This document shows, piece after piece, positions 8,897 to 15,801 of a stretch of 17,306 nucleotides of DNA. A model generated the notes under the pieces. The model saw nothing but the letters and a program-made list of their open reading frames with translations, ran no database searches and was not told the DNA's origin. A program made the position numbers and the translations under genes. Origin of the DNA: Wenzhouxiangella sp. (lineage in GTDB: Bacteria; Pseudomonadota; Gammaproteobacteria; Xanthomonadales; Wenzhouxiangellaceae); assembly GCA_007123575.1 (NCBI GenBank), contig SKKV01000048.1, positions 1-17,306 on the forward strand, in the 5' to 3' direction. Position 1 is the first letter of the stretch, and every line of letters starts with the position of its first letter.

Positions 8897-10087
8897 ATGA
8901 CCCTGAAGCACACCGACCTCGTCCACGCCGGCCGCCAGGACCTTCGCCAGCAAGGCGTCCACGCCCTGCCGGTTGACCTGTCCACCACTTATCCCTTGCC
9001 AGCGCTAGGTTGCGGTACTGCCAGTCTGGACGCACTGGTTGCTGGACAGCAGCAGGCTGACAACCCGGTCTATGCCCGACTATTCAACCCGACCGTGGAT
9101 CGCTGGGAGCGCAGCCTGGCCCAGGCCGAAGGTGCCGAAGCAGCGGTGGCATTCAGCTCTGGCATGGCGGCCCTGACCGCCTGCATCCTGGCCATGCGCG
9201 AGCAAGGCAGCCATATCGTGGCGGTTCGACCGGTCTACGGCACCAGCGACCATCTGCTGGACTCCGGCCTGCTCGGCAACGAGGTCAGCTGGGTCAAACC
9301 GCACGAGGTCGCCGACGCGATCCGCCCTGACACCGCCCTGGTCATGATCGAGACGCCAGCCAACCCGACGTTGAAGCTGGTCGATATCCAGGCCGTGGTC
9401 AGGCAAGCCGGCCAGGTGCCGGTGCTGGTTGATTCCACCTTTGCCACCCCGGTGCTGCAGCAGCCGCTACATCACGGCGCCTCACTGGTGCTGCATTCAG
9501 CGACCAAGTTTCTGGGCGGTCATGGCGATGTCATCGCCGGCGTGATTGCCTGCTCGGAAAGCTTCGCTCAGCGGCTGCGGCAGGTACGCATTGCCACCGG
9601 CGCCCTGCTCCACCCCTGGGCCGCCTATCTGTTGCATCGCTCGATGCCAACCCTGAAACTGCGGGTAGAGCGGGCCCAGTCCGGCGCCATCACACTTGCC
9701 CGCAGGCTGGCCCAAGACTCGCGTATTGCAGCCGTTCACTACCCGGGCATGCAAACCGGAGAGCAGCTTGACCTGCTTGAACGTCAGATGCACGGCCCGG
9801 GCAGCGTCTTGGCCTTCGAGGTCAAGGGCGGCTCCGCGGTGGCCGAGTCAGTGATGGCAAACGTCGCCCTGATGACGCCCGCCGTCAGCCTGGGATCGGT
9901 CGACACGCTCATTCAGCACCCGGCAGCCCTCACCCACCGCGTAATGAACGAGAACGACCGACAGCAGTGCGGCATCGGCCCCGGCCTATTGCGCCTGTCG
10001 GTTGGCCTGGAGGATGCCGAAGACTTGTGGAACGATCTGAATCAGGCGCTGAATCGATCGCTGCACTGCGAGCAGGCCGCGGCCTGA
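8897..10087 (+). CDS. Trans-sulfuration-family PLP enzyme, methionine gamma-lyase-like
   Basis: This 396-residue member of the Cys/Met-metabolism PLP family includes cystathionine gamma-synthase/lyase and methionine gamma-lyase among its relatives. The PLP lysine is Lys204 in LHSATKFLGGHGD, a form closer to methionine gamma-lyase than to cystathionine enzymes; Asp179, Tyr59 and Arg61 (NPVYARLFNPT) and Tyr114 match known cofactor or substrate residues. The C-terminus has VSLGSVDTLIQHPAALTHR and GLLRLSVGLEDAEDL. Position 116, a cysteine in P. putida MdeA, is threonine (VYGT), and the lyase's Lys240-Asp241 pair appears as Arg-Ile. It may therefore be a relaxed C-S lyase or another gamma-replacement enzyme. 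Regulation is probably by the divergent Lrp-type protein. Family membership is certain; the exact reaction is not. Confidence 0.9.
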   Translation: MTLKHTDLVHAGRQDLRQQGVHALPVDLSTTYPLPALGCGTASLDALVAGQQQADNPVYARLFNPTVDRWERSLAQAEGAEAAVAFSSGMAALTACILAMREQGSHIVAVRPVYGTSDHLLDSGLLGNEVSWVKPHEVADAIRPDTALVMIETPANPTLKLVDIQAVVRQAGQVPVLVDSTFATPVLQQPLHHGASLVLHSATKFLGGHGDVIAGVIACSESFAQRLRQVRIATGALLHPWAAYLLHRSMPTLKLRVERAQSGAITLARRLAQDSRIAAVHYPGMQTGEQLDLLERQMHGPGSVLAFEVKGGSAVAESVMANVALMTPAVSLGSVDTLIQHPAALTHRVMNENDRQQCGIGPGLLRLSVGLEDAEDLWNDLNQALNRSLHCEQAAA

Positions 10088-10110
10088 ATCGCCACCAACG
10101 TCCGGGCCGG

Positions 10111-10584
10111 TTACGCAAATCCCGCCGGGCTCCACTGGTCCATCATGCGGCGCTGGGCGGCTTCGAGGCGCTTGCCCATCAGGGCGGAGAATCGCTTGAA
10201 CAGCGCATAGCCAAATTCAGCGTCTTTCTCACACTGGGCAAGAATGGCCCGGCCGTCAAACGCCAACAGCCGGGTCTGACCTTTGGCCAAGGCGTTGAAA
10301 TGCCAGCGATATGGCTCGATCAGCCAGGACCAGCCCAGAACCTGGTCGACACTTAAACGGGTGACTTCCAGCGTGGGTCCAGCGATGGCCGGCACCTGGA
10401 CGGTCAGCGCCCCTTCCAGGACGATATAAAAGTGATCGGCCGCCGTGCCCTGGCGGCTGACGATTGTTCCGTCTTCGTATTGCTTTTCGCGGGCGTGGTC
10501 TGCCAGAAATGCGGTTTGCTGCTCATTCAAGCCCGAAAACAACTCGTGACTGGCCAGATACTGGCGGACTTCTTCGGCGTTCAT
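10111..10584 (-). CDS. Stand-alone cyclic-nucleotide-binding-fold protein, no DNA-binding domain
   Basis: This 157-residue protein is almost entirely one CRP-like beta-barrel: LFSGLNEQQ near 15-23, YEDGTIVSRQGTAADHFYIVLEGALTV at about 36-62 and VLGWSWLIEPYRWHF at 82-96. A C-terminal helix to residue 150 resembles the CRP dimerisation helix, but no helix-turn-helix follows. The phosphate-binding signature of true cAMP-binding CRP (Gly-Glu-x-Ser with a later Arg) is replaced by GWSWL, so cAMP binding is doubtful. ATG 10584 is chosen over the in-frame TTG at 10599 because GGAGGA lies directly upstream on the minus strand. It is convergent with the PLP enzyme (23-bp gap) and divergent from the YfcC carrier. 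Its role is unknown; a sensory or protein-binding module is plausible. Confidence 0.88.
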   Translation of the reverse strand: MNAEEVRQYLASHELFSGLNEQQTAFLADHAREKQYEDGTIVSRQGTAADHFYIVLEGALTVQVPAIAGPTLEVTRLSVDQVLGWSWLIEPYRWHFNALAKGQTRLLAFDGRAILAQCEKDAEFGYALFKRFSALMGKRLEAAQRRMMDQWSPAGFA

Positions 10585-10798
10585 GGCTCCTCCGAACAAA
10601 TGGGAATTTCGACCAACAACTTCGCTGCAAGCTCAAGAACCCAGGCAGCGTGACGCCGTCGGGCGCGTCTACAGGACAGTATACGGAAGTAATTTCATGC
10701 TGGTGAAACACGGCCCAACAGATCACGGGACCAAGGTTAGTCATCAGGCCCGTTACCGTGTACCATTTCGCCTCATTCTCAAAGGAGAAGAACGGGAC

Positions 10799-12178
10799 AT
10801 GTCGAGCCAATTTCGCGTACCGCACACGCTGGTTCTGATGTTCGGGATGATGGTCGTGGCCCTGGTCCTGACCTGGATCCTGCCGGCCGGCGAGTTCGAA
10901 ACCGAGCTCAACGAGGCCGGACGCGAGGTGGTTGTGGCCGGCACCTACGCCACGCTGGAAGAAGCTCCGCGCCTGCCTGTCTGGTCACTGCTGACCGTAG
11001 TGCCCCGGGCCCTGGCTGATGCGCAGGGGATTATCTTTTTTGTCTTGATCATCGGCGGCGCGCTGGCCGTCATTCGGCGCACTGGCGCCATTGATGCCTT
11101 GCTGGGCAAGGTGATCGAGCGATTCGCGCATGCCCCCGCGCTGCTGATTTTCGTCGGCATGGCGGCTTTTGGCGTTGCCTCGGCAACGCTGGGCATGGCC
11201 GAAGAATACATTCCCTTTGCCGCCATTCTGATAGCGCTGTGCGTGGCCATGCGCATGGACACGGTCACCGCCATCGGCATCATGGTGGTCGGCTACGGCA
11301 TCGGTTTCGGGGTGGCGGTGATCAACCCGTTCACCCTGCTGGTTGCCCAGGAAGTGGCAGAACTGCAGCCCGGCTCGGGGATGGGCTACCGCCTGCTGCT
11401 GTGGGTGCCGTTTTTTGCCGTTGGCTTCCATCACGTCTGGGCCTACTCAAGACGAGTTCAGAAAGACCCATCGGCCAGCCTGGTAGCCGACGTGCCTGCC
11501 GCCCAGCCGCCACAGGCGGCCACACCGCCGCCGCTGGACCTGCGCCGCAGCCTGGTGTTGCTGGCAACCCTGCTCGCACTGGTTCTGCTGGTGGTCGGTA
11601 TCGCTCGCTACGGCTGGTACCTGGTCGAACTCGGCGCGGTGTTTCTCGGTTTGGCCATTGTCGCCGGTCTGCTCGGGGGCCTGCGCCTTGATGCGATTGC
11701 CGAAACCTTCTCCAAAGGCGCGGCAGAACTGGCCGCCACCGCCATTCTGATCGGCTTTGCCCGCTCCATCGCCCTGCTGCTGGAAGATGGCCTGGTGCTG
11801 CACACCATCGTCAATGCCATGGCCACCCCGCTGGCCCTGGTGCCGGCCTGGGTGTCAGCCGTCGGCATGCTGCTGATTCAGAGCGTGCTCAACCTGTTCA
11901 TCCCCTCCGGCAGCGGCCAGGCCTTCGCCACCATGCCGCTGATGGCGCCCATCGGCGATCTGGTCGGCGTCAGCCGTCAGGTGGCGGTACTGGCCTTCCA
12001 GTTCGGCGACGGCTTCATGAACATGATCGTTCCCACCAATCCGGTCCTGATGGGCATCATCGGTCTGGCGGGCATTCCTTACGACCGCTGGTTCAGGTTC
12101 ATCTTTCCCTTGATACTGAAGCTGATGGCCGTGGGCGCGCTGGCCCTGATGGTGGCAGTGTGGACAGGATATAGCTGA
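10799..12178 (+). CDS. YfcC-family membrane carrier
   Basis: This 459-residue polytopic inner-membrane protein belongs to the YfcC/DcuC-like family. Recognisable blocks are the N-terminal VPHTLVLMFGMMVVALVLTWILPAGEFE, IIFFVLIIGGALAVIRRTGAID near 78-99, GMAEEYIPFAAILIALCVAMRMD near 132-154, SGSGQAFATMPLMAPIGDLVG at 370-390 and AFQFGDGFMNMIVPTNPVLMG at 399-419, all aligning with E. coli YfcC. A proline-rich cytoplasmic or periplasmic linker lies at about 222-248 between two hydrophobic halves. ATG 10799 is chosen because AAGGAGA sits at 10782-10788 and the protein then starts like YfcC; the open frame continues upstream to 10583 but overlaps the divergent gene. Relatives are annotated as C4-dicarboxylate, short-chain fatty acid or basic amino acid carriers, so the substrate is open. 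The neighbouring amino-acid enzyme hints at an amino acid or keto-acid. Confidence 0.9.
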   Translation: MSSQFRVPHTLVLMFGMMVVALVLTWILPAGEFETELNEAGREVVVAGTYATLEEAPRLPVWSLLTVVPRALADAQGIIFFVLIIGGALAVIRRTGAIDALLGKVIERFAHAPALLIFVGMAAFGVASATLGMAEEYIPFAAILIALCVAMRMDTVTAIGIMVVGYGIGFGVAVINPFTLLVAQEVAELQPGSGMGYRLLLWVPFFAVGFHHVWAYSRRVQKDPSASLVADVPAAQPPQAATPPPLDLRRSLVLLATLLALVLLVVGIARYGWYLVELGAVFLGLAIVAGLLGGLRLDAIAETFSKGAAELAATAILIGFARSIALLLEDGLVLHTIVNAMATPLALVPAWVSAVGMLLIQSVLNLFIPSGSGQAFATMPLMAPIGDLVGVSRQVAVLAFQFGDGFMNMIVPTNPVLMGIIGLAGIPYDRWFRFIFPLILKLMAVGALALMVAVWTGYS

Positions 12179-12201
12179 GTCTTAACGGACGCCGAATGGC
12201 T

Positions 12202-13155
12202 TCAATCGACATACAAGGAACTCACCGATTCCCCCTCGGACATCCGCCGAATCGTTTCGGCCAGCATCTGGGCGACCGAGAGCTGGCGGATGCGGCCACA
12301 GTCCAGGGCGGCTTGACTCAAGGGGATCGTGTCGGTAACGACGATTTCGTCGAGCTTGGAATTGCTGATATTTTCGATCGCCCGTCCCGACAGCACCGGG
12401 TGGACGCAGTAGGCCACTACACGACGGGCGCCTTTTTCTTTCAACGCTCCGGCAGCAGCACATAGCGTGCCGGCGGTGTCGATCATGTCGTCGACCAGCA
12501 CGCAGATCTTGTCTTCGACGTCACCGATCAGGTTCATCACCGTGGCCTCATTGGCGCGCGGGCGACGCTTGTCGATGATGGCCAGGTCGGCATCCAGGCG
12601 CTTGGCAATGGCACGGGCACGGACGACCCCGCCCACATCCGGCGAAACGACGATGATTTCGTCGGAGGTGTAGTGCTTCCAGATATCGGCCAGGGTCAGC
12701 GGCGAGGCGTAGACATTGTCCACCGGCACGTCGAAAAACCCCTGAATCTGGTCTGCATGCAGGTCGACGGTGACCACCCGATCGGTGCCCACCACGCTGA
12801 TCATGCGCGCGGCCACCTTCGCGGTGATCGGCACCCGCGAGGAGCGCGGTCGGCGATCCTGCCGCGCATAACCGAAATAGGGAATGATTGCCGTTACCCG
12901 CGAGGCCGATGCCCGCTTCAGCGCATCGATCATGACCAGCATTTCCATGAAATTCTCAGCAGCCGGGTGACAAGTTGGCTGAACCAGGTAAACGTCGCGA
13001 CCGCGCACGTTCTCCATGATTTCAACCATCACTTCGCCATCGCTGAAGCGGCCGACATTGGCGCGCCCCATCGGCACCCCAAGCGTCTCGGCAATTGACT
13101 GGGCGAGCTCCGGATTGGCGGTTCCGGAAAAAACCATCAGGGATGACTGAGTCAA
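12202..13155 (-). CDS. prs: Ribose-phosphate pyrophosphokinase (PRPP synthetase)
   Basis: Prs makes PRPP from ribose 5-phosphate and ATP for nucleotide, histidine, tryptophan and NAD synthesis. The 317-residue protein has all class I landmarks: VGRFSDGEVMVEIMENVRG near 34-52, the flexible ATP loop YFGYARQDRR near 93-102, VDLHADQIQGFFDVPVDN, SPDVGGVVRARAIAKRL, and the PRPP loop VLVDDMIDTAGT near 215-226. The end SVSSLYVD resembles xanthomonad Prs. The start appears to be TTG at 13155; the next ATG (codon 7) would remove residues that align with the E. coli N-terminus. It lies 42 bp downstream of tRNA-Gln and probably shares its transcript. In Pseudomonas and xanthomonads prs is followed by rplY and pth; here it meets the YfcC gene convergently. 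Confidence 0.98.
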   Translation of the reverse strand: MTQSSLMVFSGTANPELAQSIAETLGVPMGRANVGRFSDGEVMVEIMENVRGRDVYLVQPTCHPAAENFMEMLVMIDALKRASASRVTAIIPYFGYARQDRRPRSSRVPITAKVAARMISVVGTDRVVTVDLHADQIQGFFDVPVDNVYASPLTLADIWKHYTSDEIIVVSPDVGGVVRARAIAKRLDADLAIIDKRRPRANEATVMNLIGDVEDKICVLVDDMIDTAGTLCAAAGALKEKGARRVVAYCVHPVLSGRAIENISNSKLDEIVVTDTIPLSQAALDCGRIRQLSVAQMLAETIRRMSEGESVSSLYVD

Positions 13156-13197
13156 CTGGGCACCTGATCCGCTAGTACTGGCGTGGGCTTGAAAAAT

Positions 13198-13274
13198 TGG
13201 CAGGGACGGCAGGACTCGAACCTGCGAATGCGGGGATCAAAACCCCGTGCCTTAACCAACTTGGCGACGTCCCT
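13198..13274 (-). tRNA. glnT-type tRNA-Gln(TTG): tRNA-Gln (anticodon TTG)
   Basis: This is a complete 77-nt cloverleaf with encoded CCA. On the minus strand: acceptor AGGGACG pairs CGTCCCT, the D-arm is GCCA...AGGC, the anticodon stem CGGGG/CCCCG holds loop TTTTGAT, the T-arm GCAGG/CCTGC holds TTCGAGT, and the discriminator is G. The anticodon TTG is at 13240-13238 and reads CAA. The GCCAAG and CATTC segments match E. coli tRNA-Gln. Lying between lolB and prs is the known position in Pseudomonas and xanthomonads. Confidence 0.96.
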
Positions 13275-13335
13275 GCAGAAACTTTCCACTCGGGAAGCGG
13301 ATACGGTCATAGGCATCCGCTCGTTTCAGGCCGGC

Positions 13336-13341
13336 ATTATA
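13336..13341 (-). promoter_or_regulatory. Consensus -10 box before tRNA-Gln, overlapping the lolB stop
   Basis: The minus strand carries a perfect TATAAT about 61 bp before the tRNA-Gln 5' end, overlapping the TAA stop and last codon of lolB. It is followed by a GC-rich discriminator (GCCGGC), typical of stringently controlled stable-RNA promoters. No clear -35 is seen at 16-18 bp. It likely drives tRNA-Gln and prs. Confidence 0.5.
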
Positions 13342-13975
13342 ACGATTTTGAAACCTGATGGGTTCCAGAGGCGTGCAACTGCCAATCGCGCAGCACCACC
13401 CGAACCCGGTAATCTCCACTGTCCGCCTGCAGGCGGCTTGGCATCAGGGCTTCAGGCCCCGCATCAAAGCGCTGATAGACCATGATCCAAGGCTCGCTGG
13501 CCACCCGGGACAGGGACCCATCGCTGGCATAGCTGATCTCCGCGTCGCTGTCGGGCGGCGGCAAACCACGGATCCACCAGGACATTTCCCGAACCGGCAC
13601 GGGCCAGCCGACGGCCGCTTCAACCAGAGGATCCGGGTCCAGGGCCCACATCCGCTCGATATTGCTACCCTCAAGCAGGGCACCTTCGGGACCAAAACTC
13701 AAACGCCACTGACGGCCGCCGGCAACCGTACGCAGGTGCACATCGTGCGTGTCGCCATCGGCCGTCCATTCAAACGCCAGCGAACCGCCTCGAGTACCGT
13801 CCGACAAGGCCATGCGGCCACTGACGGACCACTGCTCGTGACGGGCGAACAAAGCCTCGCGCTCGGCCAGCCAGGCGCCTGCTTCGCGTTGCTCGCGAAC
13901 GGCACAGCCCGACGCCAGGGCCGCACAGACCACCAGTAGGACCCCCGCTGATGGGTGCACGGACACCCGATTCAT
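13337..13975 (-). CDS. lolB: Outer-membrane lipoprotein receptor LolB
   Basis: LolB receives lipoproteins from the periplasmic carrier LolA and inserts them into the inner leaflet of the outer membrane. The product has 212 residues, close to the family's ~205. It starts with a lipoprotein signal ending LASGC (Cys24). Family features are WSVSGRMALSDGTRGGSLAFEW near 49-70, the DPDPLVEAAVGWPVPVREMSWWIRGLPPP segment near 112-140, and a final RVVLRDWQL strand. It is the second gene after the LbcA-like lipoprotein, sharing ATGA, so the two are co-translated. Both this protein and its neighbour are lipoproteins that would depend on the Lol pathway. The next gene in this cluster is normally ispE; here only 62 bp separate the stop from tRNA-Gln. 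Confidence 0.93.
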   Translation of the reverse strand: MNRVSVHPSAGVLLVVCAALASGCAVREQREAGAWLAEREALFARHEQWSVSGRMALSDGTRGGSLAFEWTADGDTHDVHLRTVAGGRQWRLSFGPEGALLEGSNIERMWALDPDPLVEAAVGWPVPVREMSWWIRGLPPPDSDAEISYASDGSLSRVASEPWIMVYQRFDAGPEALMPSRLQADSGDYRVRVVLRDWQLHASGTHQVSKSL

Positions 13976-15801
13976 TCAACTAGGCCCAGCCGCCGGAGCG
14001 TATCGAGCAAGTAATCGTCCTCGGGGTAGCGCTCGTAGGCATCGAGCAAGACTTCCTTGCCTTCCGATTCCCTGCCCAGCGACCACAGCACTTCGCCGAC
14101 GTGCGCGGCAATTTCCGGGTTGTCCTCACCGTCCAGGGCCTGCTCCAGGTAGGGCAGCGCCTTTTCCGGCTGACCGAGGCGGAAGTACACCCAGCCCATG
14201 GAATCCAGAATGGCCGGTGAGTCCGGCTCCAGGTCCAGGGCACGGCGAATCAGACGGTAGGCCTCGTCGTGTCGATCCGTACGGTCGGTCAATGTGTAAC
14301 CCAAGGCATTGAGCGCCATGGCGTTGTCGTCCTCGATCTGCAGTATGCGCCGAAAATCCTGCTCGGCCAGCTCCATGTCCTCCATGGCAACCGCACAGAT
14401 GCCCCGCGTATATAGCAGCGCGACGCTGTTTGGCTGCTCGCGCAGCGCCGTAGTCAGCAGGTCCACCGCCTCATCGGCTCGATCGGCAACGCGCAGTAGA
14501 TCCGCCTCGATCAACCAGGCCTGCTCTACCAACTCGGCGCTTCCCGTCTCACGCACCGATCGCAGCAGATTGCGAGCCACCGGCAAATTGCCGCGATCAC
14601 CCTCGATAATCGCGCGACGCAGCCGCGCCCTGTCGGCGTGACGGCCGGCGTCGACCAGCGAATACCAGCTTAAAGCCTGATCTTCCTGTTCCAGAAGTTC
14701 GGCCAGGAATCCGGTCAGGAAGGCGTGCTGGGCCGCGTTATCCACCACATCCAGACTCGCCAGACGCTCCCAGGTCTGACGGGCTTGTTCTTCGTGCTCG
14801 GCCTGGACTTGATAGGTACCCAGTGTGTAGAGCAGCTCGACATCCTCAGGCAGTTCAAGCAAGCTGGCAATAGCCTCGTCAAGACGGTCAAGCTGGCGCA
14901 GGGTTTCTGCTTCGGACAGAGCGAGGCTGACGTCGTCCGGGTCGATGGCGCGGGCCTGCTGGTAATGACTCAGGGCCAGCTCCATGTCTTCGGTCGCTGT
15001 TGCCAACTGCGCGGCCCAGACCCAGCGTCGAACACTCTCTCCCTGCTCTGCCGCCTGCAGGGCCAGATCCAGAGCTTCTTCGGACTGGCCAAGCTGCCAC
15101 AGCAGCAGACTCCGTTGCTGCAATATGAGGGCCGAATCAACATCCGGGCCCGCCTGGCTGGCGAGTTTTTCCATACCGGTGTAGGCGTTCTGCTCGCTAT
15201 CGGTGGCGGCCAGCAGCATGATCGCTTCGCGCCAGCCGGCTTCGGCGCTTTCGCTGTCGGCAATGCGCTCGGCCAACACCGAAACGGCCTGATCAATTTC
15301 CCCGAGGTTGAGCAGGCCAAGCACCAGGAATCGCCCAGGACTTCGTTCGTGCGGAGCCAATTCCTGCCAGCGCACCGCACCGTCGACCAGAGCCGACCAG
15401 TCTTCCAGGTTGATGGCCATGCCAACCACCTGCCGGGCCAGATCAGGATCGTGACCCAACTGCGCCGCCTTCAGATGATGCTCCAAGGCTGCTTCGAAAT
15501 CGCCAACCTGGCCTAGTCGTTCGGCAGCCAGAACATGAAACAACAGGTCAGAATCGAGATCACCTTCGGCTAACGGATCGCTGATGCCGAGATCGGTATC
15601 CTTGTGCATTTGGTCTGGCAATGGACCATCGTGCGATGTGGAAGCTGCTCGATCGTTGGCTGGCTGACCCTCGTCCAAGTCAACCGTGGGGCCTGCGGCA
15701 CACGCAGCAACAAGCATTATCATCACGCAGGCGCTCAGAAACTTGCGCAGATCTGCTCTGCATACGAAAATGGGCAGTTTGTCCTTGAATTTGTCTTGCA
15801 T
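13972..15801 (-). CDS. lbcA: TPR-repeat lipoprotein, LbcA-like
   Basis: This 609-residue protein has a lipoprotein signal (basic N-terminus, FLSACVMIMLVAAC with Cys34), an acidic low-complexity linker to about residue 80, and then tetratricopeptide repeats to the end. Clear TPRs include GQSEEALDLALQAAEQG, DMELALSHYQQARAIDPDD, NALGYTLTDRTDRHDEAYRLIRRALDLEPDSP and DSMGWVYFRLGQPEKALPYLEQAL. Size, architecture and position between hemA and lolB match P. aeruginosa PA4667 (LbcA), the outer-membrane adaptor that activates the CtpA protease against peptidoglycan-cleaving enzymes. That function is inferred by synteny. The ATG is the only start that keeps a full signal peptide. It overlaps the hemA ATG on the other strand and lacks a close Shine-Dalgarno sequence. 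It overlaps lolB by ATGA. Confidence 0.88.
   Translation of the reverse strand: MQDKFKDKLPIFVCRADLRKFLSACVMIMLVAACAAGPTVDLDEGQPANDRAASTSHDGPLPDQMHKDTDLGISDPLAEGDLDSDLLFHVLAAERLGQVGDFEAALEHHLKAAQLGHDPDLARQVVGMAINLEDWSALVDGAVRWQELAPHERSPGRFLVLGLLNLGEIDQAVSVLAERIADSESAEAGWREAIMLLAATDSEQNAYTGMEKLASQAGPDVDSALILQQRSLLLWQLGQSEEALDLALQAAEQGESVRRWVWAAQLATATEDMELALSHYQQARAIDPDDVSLALSEAETLRQLDRLDEAIASLLELPEDVELLYTLGTYQVQAEHEEQARQTWERLASLDVVDNAAQHAFLTGFLAELLEQEDQALSWYSLVDAGRHADRARLRRAIIEGDRGNLPVARNLLRSVRETGSAELVEQAWLIEADLLRVADRADEAVDLLTTALREQPNSVALLYTRGICAVAMEDMELAEQDFRRILQIEDDNAMALNALGYTLTDRTDRHDEAYRLIRRALDLEPDSPAILDSMGWVYFRLGQPEKALPYLEQALDGEDNPEIAAHVGEVLWSLGRESEGKEVLLDAYERYPEDDYLLDTLRRLGLVE

Noticed and set aside
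10088..10110. Search for a two-way terminator between the PLP enzyme and the CRP-fold gene
   Set aside because: The 23-bp gap has no hairpin with a T-run; any stop signal must be elsewhere or Rho-dependent.
10583..10798. 72-codon N-terminal extension of the YfcC protein
   Set aside because: It would overlap the divergent CRP-fold gene's start; the good ribosome binding site and the family N-terminus are at 10799.
13358..13939. 193-codon rightward frame opposite lolB
   Set aside because: Antisense shadow of lolB; no recognisable protein features.
14725..15516. 263-codon rightward frame opposite the TPR lipoprotein
   Set aside because: Mirrors the GC-rich codon pattern of the opposite-strand TPR gene and has no domain of its own.
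15686..15799. 38-codon N-terminal extension of HemA
   Set aside because: The HemA family begins at the MSLFALG-type sequence, and the extension is antisense to the TPR lipoprotein's signal peptide.
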